Source: an uncultured bacterium
GTDB lineage: Bacteria > Patescibacteriota > Saccharimonadia > Saccharimonadales > Saccharimonadaceae
Length of the DNA: 11,939 bases
Assembly: GCA_937922985.1 (NCBI GenBank)
Contig: CALAKV010000022.1
Location: 1 to 11,939 of the forward strand
Direction of reading: 5' to 3'
The position numbers were made by a program, and so were the translations under genes. The first letter of the stretch is position 1. The number at the start of each line of letters is the position of its first letter. Positions 1 to 5,992 of this stretch are shown here, piece after piece. The notes below the pieces were generated by a model, which did not search any database, was not told the DNA's origin, and worked only from the letters and a program-made list of their open reading frames with translations.

Positions 1-695
1 GGAAAGATTTCGAAAGCTCGAATTTGTTGTTCTGCTTGTTTTGCGGTTTGATTTTCTGGATTTAGAATTGAATCACTTTTTTTAAGGAGTTGGCAATATT
101 CAGCTTGTGAACTATCTTGTTTCTCACCTTTTAATTCGCCAGAAATAATCTTTGGTAAATCTCGCACCAACATTTCAGCGCCAATCTTACCGCAAATTTC
201 ATAAAGCTCACTGGCAGTTTCTGTTTTCGAAAGTTTAATTTCTTCTTGCGAATAAACATCGCCAGCATCCATTTCTTTCGAAAGTTTCATTAGTGAAACG
301 CCAGTTTTTGAGTCGCCATTTAAGATTGCGCTCTCAATTGGGCTTGGCCCGCGGTATTTTGGCAAAAGAGAAGGGTGAACGTTCACTATTGCGGGTGTGA
401 ACAAATCAATGATTTCTTGCGGAATAATTCGCCCAAACGAAACTAAAACACCCACTGGATTTTCGAAATTTTGCAAAAATTCGATAATTTCATTCATTTT
501 TTGCGGTTGAAGAACGGGGATTTTAAACTTTTCACCAATTTTCTTAACTTTTGGCGATTGAAGTTTTTGGCCACGCCCTTTTTTGGAATCTGGTTTAGTG
601 ATAATTCCAGCAATTTCGAAACCTTCATCAATAAGTTTTTGGAGTGAAACGGCCGAAAAATCTTCCGTACCAAAGAAAATTATAGGATTTTTCAC
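1..695 (-). CDS. fmt: methionyl-tRNA formyltransferase (3' end outside window)
   Basis: Fmt transfers a formyl group from 10-formyl-tetrahydrofolate to Met on initiator tRNA. About 231 residues of a protein usually near 310 are visible; the end of the catalytic domain and the tRNA-binding C-terminal domain lie beyond position 1. The N-terminus has the family start PIIFFGTEDFS (residues 4-14). The active-site block VNVHPSLLPKYRG (104-116) supplies Asn105 and His107, and MDAGD (142-146) supplies the catalytic Asp143, matching the usual LDTGD. The visible part ends at IRAFEIFP, the family's IRAFNPWP-like segment. The start is GTG at 695-693, placed directly after the def stop (TAG-GTG). A Shine-Dalgarno GGGAGG lies 8 nt upstream inside the last def codons, so the two genes are translationally coupled. 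I am confident of the family and the start. Confidence 0.95.
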   Translation of the reverse strand, partial: MKNPIIFFGTEDFSAVSLQKLIDEGFEIAGIITKPDSKKGRGQKLQSPKVKKIGEKFKIPVLQPQKMNEIIEFLQNFENPVGVLVSFGRIIPQEIIDLFTPAIVNVHPSLLPKYRGPSPIESAILNGDSKTGVSLMKLSKEMDAGDVYSQEEIKLSKTETASELYEICGKIGAEMLVRDLPKIISGELKGEKQDSSQAEYCQLLKKSDSILNPENQTAKQAEQQIRAFEIF

Positions 696-1277
696 CTATA
701 AATCCTCCCATAAATCAGAGTTATTTTTGATATCTTTTTCGTAGTTTAGTGGCTGTAATTCGCCATCTTCATCTAAACGATAAAATGCATCTTTTTTATC
801 GCGAATATGGTCGATAAAGAGAATGCCGTTTGTGTGGTCAATTTCATGCTGAAGAACGCGGGCAAGAAAATCTTCAGCCTTAATTCGAACTTCATTTCCA
901 TAAATATCAAGCGCTTTAACACGAATTTTTGAAGCTCGCGGAACTTTGCCATAAATTCCTTTAATTGAAAGGCAGCCTTCGAAATCTTCAACAGTTTTTC
1001 CTTCGAATTTTGTAATTTCTGGGTTGATTAAAGCGGTGAATTCCTTGTTATTTTTGTCATCTAAATCACTTCGAACAATAATGATTTTGTAAAGTTTGTT
1101 AATTTGTGGCGCAGCAATTGCAGCTGAAATTTCGTGTGGGTGAGCATTCTCCCAATCAAGGCTGGCATCAATCATATCTTGCACAATTTGGCGAACTTCA
1201 TCTGTAATAACATGCACGCGTTCGCATTTTTTGCGCAGATTTTGGTTAGGTAAGGTTATGATATCTTCTTTTTTCAT
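696..1277 (-). CDS. def: peptide deformylase
   Basis: This metalloenzyme removes the formyl group from nascent N-formyl-Met peptides. The 193-residue product carries motif II EGCLS (100-104, metal ligand Cys102) and motif III HEIDH (144-148, ligands His144 and His148, catalytic Glu145). Motif I, normally GxGxAAxQ, reads SAAIAAPQ (51-58): the functional Gln58 is kept but both glycines are replaced. A charged tail of about 35 residues follows the catalytic core. It abuts fmt with no gap and forms an operon with it. Its own -10 TATAAT ends 8 nt before the ATG and there is no Shine-Dalgarno, so the message is probably nearly leaderless. Function is secure from motifs II and III and from the fmt neighbour. 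Confidence 0.95.
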   Translation of the reverse strand: MKKEDIITLPNQNLRKKCERVHVITDEVRQIVQDMIDASLDWENAHPHEISAAIAAPQINKLYKIIIVRSDLDDKNNKEFTALINPEITKFEGKTVEDFEGCLSIKGIYGKVPRASKIRVKALDIYGNEVRIKAEDFLARVLQHEIDHTNGILFIDHIRDKKDAFYRLDEDGELQPLNYEKDIKNNSDLWEDL

Positions 1278-1285
1278 TAAGCTCT

Positions 1286-1314
1286 ATTATAACATTTTTA
1301 GGGTAAAAAAGCTA
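1286..1314 (-). promoter_or_regulatory. def-fmt promoter
   Basis: On the minus strand an extended -10, TGT-TATAAT (hexamer at 1291-1286), lies 8 nt upstream of the def ATG. The -35 region (TAGCTT at 1314-1309, 17-bp spacer) is poor, which the extended TG motif may offset. The predicted transcript starts near 1279-1280, leaving a leader of only 2-3 nt. It is back to back with the plus-strand promoter at 1323-1351. Confidence 0.6.
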
Positions 1315-1322
1315 CAAAATCA

Positions 1323-1351
1323 TTGATTTTTAGGTTTGATTATGATAGAAT
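1323..1351 (+). promoter_or_regulatory. promoter of structured RNA / small unknown gene
   Basis: A -35 TTGATT (1323-1328), 17-bp spacer and -10 TAGAAT (1346-1351) with an extended TGA just upstream (1343-1345). The predicted start is near 1358, just before the first paired strand of the folded RNA (1364). An inverted repeat TTTGATT/AATCAAA (1335-1341 and 1349-1355) overlaps the -10 and could be an operator, or may simply reflect AT-rich composition. Confidence 0.6.
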
Positions 1352-1357
1352 CAAAAT

Positions 1358-1575
1358 CAGATATTTAAAATGGCAAATATTTCGAATGAGCTAAGAATGC
1401 TCCGCACTTTGTGTAGGAGTTATTATTCCTTGTGAAAAAATGATAATGCTAATCCTGACATTTTTTAGAACGGCGAAAACTACTGGCGGTACTGCATATG
1501 ATGCACATTCTAATGGAGACTGTGGACGCCATCTGTAGTAGTTTTTGGCGAATGTATATCTTGCCTTTTAAACTT
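1358..1575 (+). ncRNA. candidate structured RNA (ncRNA or long 5' leader), unknown family
   Basis: This fills most of the 314-bp stretch between def and the small gene at 1592. A closing helix pairs 1364-1370 with 1566-1572, 1372-1376 (GGCAA) with 1561-1565 (TTGCC), 1377-1380 with 1556-1559 and 1381-1384 (TTCG) with 1549-1552 (CGAA). That gives 20 base pairs interrupted only by bulges T1371, C1560 and 1553-1555. Inside are a hairpin CTCC-G-CAC/GTG-TA-GGAG (1400-1419), an 8-bp hairpin (1420-1427 with 1439-1446), and a strong stem AAAACTACT/AGTAGTTTT (1476-1484 with 1537-1545) extended by GGCG/CGCC (1485-1488 with 1527-1530). The latter encloses smaller hairpins, e.g. TGCAT/ATGCA (1493-1497 with 1501-1505). 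I do not recognise SRP RNA, RNase P, tmRNA or 6S signatures. It could be an independent RNA or a regulatory leader of the 1592 gene; the stem ending at 1545 runs into five T residues (1542-1546) and might act as an attenuator. Confidence 0.55.
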
Positions 1576-1591
1576 ATATAAGGGATATAGT

Positions 1592-1942
1592 ATGAAAGAA
1601 AATATTGATAATTTCTTAAAATTAGTAAAACCAAAAAATGACATGGAAATGTTTTCGGCATTGATTTATCTTGCGTTGATATTTTTCGAAACGGATAATT
1701 ACGAAGGTATAGAATATCTTGCGAAAGATTATTGCGGACGAATGATCTCTGAAGGGCGAGGATTTTCTAGTTCTGATAATAAATTTTCGCCAAGCGTGGT
1801 GGAATTTGTCGAGCTAGCTGGATTTATGTTTGAAGATATTGAAAAGATAAAATCTGGCAAAATAACGAAAGATGAAGTAAGAAAAGATAATTTATACTAT
1901 CTAAATAATTATGTTTTTAACATTTCGAAAAAAGATAATTAA
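1592..1942 (+). CDS. hypothetical protein, 116 aa
   Basis: I do not recognise this protein. It is 116 residues, acidic and apparently mostly helical. A hydrophobic stretch around residues 22-33 (ALIYLALIFFET) looks like a buried helix rather than a membrane span. No catalytic motif or signal peptide is visible, and there is one Cys (48). The start ATG is preceded by AAGGGA (1580-1585) at a normal distance, which supports translation. The gene lies just downstream of the folded RNA and probably on the same transcript. Its stop shares four bases (1939-1942) with the convergent priA stop. The frame contains TTC-GAA and TCG-AAA like the neighbouring genes, which supports it being native coding sequence. 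Confidence 0.7.
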   Translation: MKENIDNFLKLVKPKNDMEMFSALIYLALIFFETDNYEGIEYLAKDYCGRMISEGRGFSSSDNKFSPSVVEFVELAGFMFEDIEKIKSGKITKDEVRKDNLYYLNNYVFNISKKDN

Positions 1943-3906
1943 ATCAATCCTGGCGGGTCTAAATCAACTCGCCACTGTGGCTTGCCTTGAAATTCGCGCG
2001 CAATTGTGAGAAGTTGTGCGCGTTTTTTACTTTTTATAACAATTTGCCAGCGATAAGTTTCGCCAATTCGCTCATAAAAAGCTGGTGTTGGACCAAAAAT
2101 TTGAATATCTTTCGAAAACTTTTTGCGAATTTTGTGCGCTTCTTTTTGCGAATTTCGCACGGCTGAAATTTCAGTTTTATAAACGCAAGTTAATTTTAGT
2201 AAATAAACAAATGGTGGATAATTCTGTTTTTGGCGATTTTTAATTTCGAAATCATAAAAGCCAGCGTAATCTTGCTTTAAACCAAATTGAATTGATGGGG
2301 CTTCAGGCTGATAAGTTTGAATAATCACATTTGACTCATTCGAGTGCCGCCCAACTCGCCCGATAACTTGTGAAATAAGCTGAAAATTTCGCTCGCTTGA
2401 AGTGAAATCTGGCAAAGCCAAACCAGCATCTGCCTGAACTACGCAGACGGTTTTTAAATTTGGCAAATCCAAACCCTTAGCAATAACTTGCGTGCCAATA
2501 ATAATATCAATTTCACCGTTTCGAATTTGATGATAAAGCTTTTCGACAGTTTCATTTTTGTCACTGTCGGCATCAAATCGCGCAATTTTTTTGTTTGGAA
2601 AAAGCTTGCGAATCTCTTCTTCGATTGCTTTTGTACCAATACCTTTATGAATGATTTCTGGTTCTCCGCAATCTGGGCAAGAAGTTGGTGGCTTTTCTTT
2701 GTGCCCACAAATATGACAAACTAGTTGAAATTTATCTGTGTGCAAAGTGAGCGGGATGAGACAATTTGGGCAAAGTGCCGTCCAGCCGCAATTATGACAA
2801 AGTGTTACGCTCGCTGAACCACGGCGGTTGTGATAAATTAAAACTTGTTTATTCTCATTTAAAGTTTGATTCATTTCGGTAAGCATTTTTTTTGAAAAGA
2901 ATCGGTGTGATTTTGAATCTTTTTTAGTTAAATCTATTAGTTCAATTTTTGGTGGTTTGGCTTCTTTTTTGGCAAGTTCAGTTAGTTTTATGATTTCATT
3001 TCCACCGTTTTTTGCTGAAATTTCTGCCAGAAAATAATCCTCAACAAGCGGCGTTGCTGAACCAAAAATTGCTTTAAAATTAAATTTCGAAGCCAAAAAA
3101 CTGCTCGCTCGTAATGTGGAATATTTTGGTGTTTGATCTTGTTTAAAACTTGGCTCATGACATTCATCAATTACAATTAAACCTAAATTTCGAACTGGCG
3201 CAAAAAGTGCAGAGCGAGCCCCAATAATAATTTGCGGGCTTTCGTCGTGCAAAATTTTTAACCAAGTTTTGTGGCGTTCTGATTCGGTTTGGTGTGAATG
3301 AATAATCTTAATATTTTCAAAATACTCTTCAAAGTTGGAAACTAATTGTGAAGTTAGGGCGATTTCTGGCACTAAAATTATTACCGATTTTTGATTTTGT
3401 AAAGTTTTTTTTGCTTGATTAATATAAATTGAAGTTTTTCCAGAACCTGTAATTCCGTGCAAAAGGATTGTTCCTGAATTTATTCTATCAAGTTTATTGA
3501 TAGCTTTTTCTTGTTGAGCTGTGTATAAAAAATTTGAACAACTAGTTTGTTTTTCATCTGTTATTTTATTTTTTTCAGTTTTTGAAAAACGCCGATTTTT
3601 GTTAACACCATTTGGTAAAATTCCACTTAAAACTTGTGAGAGCGGAGTGTCATAATATTCTTTCATCCATTTTGAAAGCTGAATTAAATGCTTAGGGATT
3701 GCTATTTTTTCTATAATTCTTGTAATTTCACGAGTCTCAAAATCTGGTTTTCGAACTTCTCTCCAAACCATGCCAGTCATCTTTTTTTTACCAACGGGAA
3801 TTTCAACAATCTGGCCAATTTTAAGTTTCTCTTTTGAAGCGTAAGTAAAAACTTCGCTATTTGAGCGAACAATTTTTGTTGGGGCAACTTCAAAATATAA
3901 TTCCAT
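1939..3906 (-). CDS. priA: primosomal protein N' (replication restart helicase PriA)
   Basis: PriA recognises stalled forks and D-loops, unwinds DNA 3'-5', and reloads the replicative helicase. The 655-residue protein has the N-terminal 3'-DNA-binding domain (about 1-100), Walker A GITGSGKTS (151-159), the DEAH-type box DECH (247-250) and GSATP (282-286). A zinc-binding insertion holds eight cysteines (370, 373, 379, 382, 397, 400, 410, 413). Helicase motif V lies around GTQVIAKGLDLPN (471-483) and motif VI is QVIGRVGR (513-520), with Val where Ala is usual. The C-terminal domain follows. It is somewhat shorter than E. coli PriA (732). It lies in the order priA-def-fmt known from Firmicutes, but separated from def by a plus-strand unit. 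The -10 TAAAAT ends 7 nt before the ATG and no Shine-Dalgarno is seen. Confidence 0.96.
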   Translation of the reverse strand: MELYFEVAPTKIVRSNSEVFTYASKEKLKIGQIVEIPVGKKKMTGMVWREVRKPDFETREITRIIEKIAIPKHLIQLSKWMKEYYDTPLSQVLSGILPNGVNKNRRFSKTEKNKITDEKQTSCSNFLYTAQQEKAINKLDRINSGTILLHGITGSGKTSIYINQAKKTLQNQKSVIILVPEIALTSQLVSNFEEYFENIKIIHSHQTESERHKTWLKILHDESPQIIIGARSALFAPVRNLGLIVIDECHEPSFKQDQTPKYSTLRASSFLASKFNFKAIFGSATPLVEDYFLAEISAKNGGNEIIKLTELAKKEAKPPKIELIDLTKKDSKSHRFFSKKMLTEMNQTLNENKQVLIYHNRRGSASVTLCHNCGWTALCPNCLIPLTLHTDKFQLVCHICGHKEKPPTSCPDCGEPEIIHKGIGTKAIEEEIRKLFPNKKIARFDADSDKNETVEKLYHQIRNGEIDIIIGTQVIAKGLDLPNLKTVCVVQADAGLALPDFTSSERNFQLISQVIGRVGRHSNESNVIIQTYQPEAPSIQFGLKQDYAGFYDFEIKNRQKQNYPPFVYLLKLTCVYKTEISAVRNSQKEAHKIRKKFSKDIQIFGPTPAFYERIGETYRWQIVIKSKKRAQLLTIAREFQGKPQWRVDLDPPGLI

Positions 3907-3913
3907 ATACTTT

Positions 3914-3942
3914 ATTTTACATCAAAAATAGCGAAAAATAAA
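3914..3942 (-). promoter_or_regulatory. priA promoter
   Basis: On the minus strand, -10 TAAAAT (3919-3914) with a weak -35 TTTATT (3942-3937) at 17-bp spacing. The predicted start falls at about 3907-3908, immediately before the ATG (3906), so the mRNA would be leaderless. It is divergent from the promoter at 3966-3994. Confidence 0.5.
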
Positions 3943-3950
3943 ATATTTTT
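3934..3950. repeat. AT-rich perfect dyad between priA and regulator promoters
   Basis: AAAAATA-AAA-TATTTTT is a perfect 7+3+7 inverted repeat overlapping the priA -35 and lying 16 bp before the -35 of the divergent winged-helix gene. It could be an operator for that regulator, or low-complexity AT sequence with no role. Confidence 0.35.
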
Positions 3951-3965
3951 ATGTTAAAATAAGCC

Positions 3966-3994
3966 TTGCGAAAATATCGAAAATTTTGTAAAAT
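3966..3994 (+). promoter_or_regulatory. promoter of winged-helix gene and recJ
   Basis: -35 TTGCGA (3966-3971), 17-bp spacer, -10 TAAAAT (3989-3994); transcription is predicted to start near 4001. The TTG at 3966, which could be read as an upstream start codon in frame, is better explained as this -35 element. A second, less complete extended -10 (TGT-TAAAAT, 3952-3960) lies just upstream. Confidence 0.65.
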
Positions 3995-4016
3995 AGAAAT
4001 ACGAAAAGGCGAGTAT

Positions 4017-4337
4017 ATGGTAGATTTAGATATTTTTATTACATCACGAGTAAAGCGAAAAATTGTTGTATTTTTCGTGACGTATCCTGTAATTAAAATG
4101 CATTCTCGCGGTCTCGCAAAACTTTTGAAAGAAGACCCGGGAAATATTCAGCGTGAGCTCGCTAAGCTTGAAAAAGTTGGTTTTTTGTATAGAGAAAAGA
4201 AAAAGAATACATACACTTATTTTGCAAATACGAATTTTTTATTTTTTTCTGAGCTTCAATCAATTGTAGTGAAAGTTCGTGAGCAAAATAGTGTTTCGCG
4301 TTCTAGAAATTATATTGAAAAATCTGTAAAAAGGTAG
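4017..4337 (+). CDS. winged helix-turn-helix DNA-binding protein, 106 aa
   Basis: A small, basic protein with one ArsR/MarR-like winged-helix domain. The order is helix 1 TSRVKRKIVVFF (9-20), helix 2 HSRGLAKLLKED (29-40), recognition helix from DPGNIQRELAKLEKVGFL (40-57), then a lysine-rich wing KKKNTYTYFAN (61-71), and a C-terminal helix and basic tail. The pattern resembles stand-alone wHTH proteins with an 'EDPGNVSRELKRLEELGLL' core; target and ligand are unknown. The ATG at 4017 has AAAAGG (4004-4009) at good spacing. The reading frame extends upstream to 3966, but that overlaps the promoter, so I reject the longer form. It ends 13 nt before recJ and is probably co-transcribed with it. 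Because its promoter faces that of priA, it may control the shared region (inference). Confidence 0.8.
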   Translation: MVDLDIFITSRVKRKIVVFFVTYPVIKMHSRGLAKLLKEDPGNIQRELAKLEKVGFLYREKKKNTYTYFANTNFLFFSELQSIVVKVREQNSVSRSRNYIEKSVKR

Positions 4338-4350
4338 GTTTTTTAAAAAA

Positions 4351-5985
4351 GTGGTGGAGCAAATTTTTGAACAAATTTTAGAGAATCGTGGAATTTCGAA
4401 AGAGAATCGTGAGGCTTTTCTGAACCCAGATTACGATAATCAGCATGATCCTTTTTTATTGCCCGATATGGAAAAGGCGGTTGAGCGATTACTTGTTGCT
4501 CATAAAAATCAAGAAAAAGTCACTGTTTATGGCGACTATGATGTTGACGGTGTTTCGGCTTCAACCGTGATTTTAACTGCTTTCGAAAGTTTTGGCTTTA
4601 AGAACGTAGATTATTTTTTGCCAGACCGTTTTAAAGATGGCTACGGAATGAATGAGCGTGGCGTTAAAATTTTAGCAGAACGCGGAACAAATCTAATTTT
4701 AACAGTTGACTGCGGGAGTTTAAACCATGCTGAAATTGATTTTGCAAAAGGCTTTGGAATTGATACAATTGTGACCGATCATCATAATATTGCCGAAGTT
4801 CAGCCGAATGCAGTAGCAGTTGTGAATCCGCGCCGAAAAGAAAATAAATATCCGCAGGCTGAGAAATTCGCGGGTGTTGGTGTGGCTTTTAAATTGGTTC
4901 AAGCCTTGCAAACCAAACTTGATGGTTTGCCTCTTGGCCAAGAAAAATGGTTTCTTGATATGGTAGCGCTTGGCACGGTTTGTGATATTATGGAACAAAC
5001 TATCGAAAATCGCCAAAATATTTTTTGGGGGCTAAAAGTCCTTTCGAAAACTCGCCGGGCTGGTTTGAAGTCGATGCTTGCATTAGCCGGTGTGAAAGAT
5101 CCAAAAAGTTCGACGCTTGGTTTTATTATTGGCCCGCGAATCAATTCAGCTGGCCGGCTCGAAACGGCTGAAAAGGCTCTGGATTTAATGCTTGAAAACG
5201 ATGCTTTCGTGGCTTTCGAAAAAGCTAAAAATCTAGATGATTTAAATAAAAAACGCCGTAAAATTCAACATGAAGCACTCGAAATTGCAATTCAAAAAGC
5301 TAAGGATTTCGAAAATGATAAAGTTTTAGTGTTGGCGGATGAAAGTTTTAACGATGGGATTATTGGGATTGTGGCAAGTGGTTTGCTTGAACGCTTTAAA
5401 AAACCAGTTTTTGTAATTTCAATTGAGGGTGAGATTGCAAAAGGGTCGGCGCGAAGTTTTGGTGGATTTTCAGCAAGTCAAGCCGTTGATAAAGCGCGCA
5501 AAATCATTATTAAGGGCGGTGGTCATGATGCTGCAGCCGGTGTGACTCTTCCAGCTTCAAAAATTGATGATTTTCGAAAAAGCGTGAACGATTTTTATGA
5601 TTCGCTCAATCTTAAAGATCAACTCAAATATCTTTTGCCGAAAGTAGATATTCAGCTTGAAAACTTTTCACCAATTTCGTTGGAGCTTTTCGAAAAGATT
5701 ACAGCACTTGAGCCTTTTGGAAAGGGAAATGAAGAACCAACTTTCGAAATTAAAAAGGTGCGAGTCGTAGCTCGGCAAGAAATGGGCGATAAAAAACAGC
5801 ATTTAAAGCTAACTTTAACAGATGGTGAGAATGAAATTAAAATGCTAAAATTTAATGCGCCGGAAGATTTTTTTGCTGAAATTGGTGAAGAGATTGATGT
5901 GGTTTTTTTGCTTGGTCTGAACGAATGGCAAGGGCAAAAAAATGTTGAAGGGCAGATTTTACATTTAGAGAGAAAGCGTGTATAA
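4351..5985 (+). CDS. recJ: single-stranded-DNA-specific exonuclease RecJ
   Basis: RecJ degrades single-stranded DNA 5'-3' in recombination and mismatch or base-excision repair. The 544-residue protein shows all DHH-family motifs: YGDYDVDG (60-67), TVDCG (118-122), VTDHH (141-145) and ALGTVCD (206-212) supply the metal-binding Asp and His residues. RINSAGRLETA (263-273) follows, then the DHHA1 domain with GGGHDAAAG (389-397). A C-terminal OB-fold (about 435-540) opens with LEPFGKGNEEP. Length is normal for the family. The start is GTG at 4351 with a second GTG at 4354. The only Shine-Dalgarno-like sequence (AAAAAGG, about 4329-4335) is rather distant, so the exact start is uncertain by one codon. 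Its last codons contain the promoter of the next gene. Confidence 0.96.
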   Translation: MVEQIFEQILENRGISKENREAFLNPDYDNQHDPFLLPDMEKAVERLLVAHKNQEKVTVYGDYDVDGVSASTVILTAFESFGFKNVDYFLPDRFKDGYGMNERGVKILAERGTNLILTVDCGSLNHAEIDFAKGFGIDTIVTDHHNIAEVQPNAVAVVNPRRKENKYPQAEKFAGVGVAFKLVQALQTKLDGLPLGQEKWFLDMVALGTVCDIMEQTIENRQNIFWGLKVLSKTRRAGLKSMLALAGVKDPKSSTLGFIIGPRINSAGRLETAEKALDLMLENDAFVAFEKAKNLDDLNKKRRKIQHEALEIAIQKAKDFENDKVLVLADESFNDGIIGIVASGLLERFKKPVFVISIEGEIAKGSARSFGGFSASQAVDKARKIIIKGGGHDAAAGVTLPASKIDDFRKSVNDFYDSLNLKDQLKYLLPKVDIQLENFSPISLELFEKITALEPFGKGNEEPTFEIKKVRVVARQEMGDKKQHLKLTLTDGENEIKMLKFNAPEDFFAEIGEEIDVVFLLGLNEWQGQKNVEGQILHLERKRV

Positions 5986-5986
5986 T
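5958..5986 (+). promoter_or_regulatory. glycosyltransferase promoter inside the recJ 3' end
   Basis: -35 TTTACA (5958-5963), 17-bp spacer, -10 TATAAT (5981-5986): near-consensus. The -10 overlaps the recJ stop codon and ends 6 nt before the next ATG (5993), so the predicted transcript begins at or within one base of the start codon. Confidence 0.75.
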
Positions 5987-5992
5987 TGGCCT

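Noticed and set aside
1358..1575. SRP RNA, tmRNA, RNase P RNA or 6S RNA
   Set aside because: None of the conserved SRP, tmRNA T-loop or RNase P core sequences is present. The side hairpins sit only on the 5' strand, unlike the central bubble of 6S; a divergent form cannot be fully excluded by eye.
1449..1661. Minus-strand 70-codon frame across the folded RNA and the start of the small gene
   Set aside because: No Shine-Dalgarno or recognisable protein; it is antisense to a better supported gene.
1358..1942. Type III toxin-antitoxin (RNA antitoxin plus toxin)
   Set aside because: The RNA has no tandem repeats and the protein shows no ToxN/AbiQ-like features, so only the general arrangement fits.
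3966..4016. Upstream TTG start for the winged-helix protein (17 extra residues)
   Set aside because: The TTG is the -35 box of a well-formed promoter and ATG 4017 has a Shine-Dalgarno.
5978..5992. GTG start five codons upstream for the glycosyltransferase
   Set aside because: It lies across the -10 TATAAT and would not be on the transcript.
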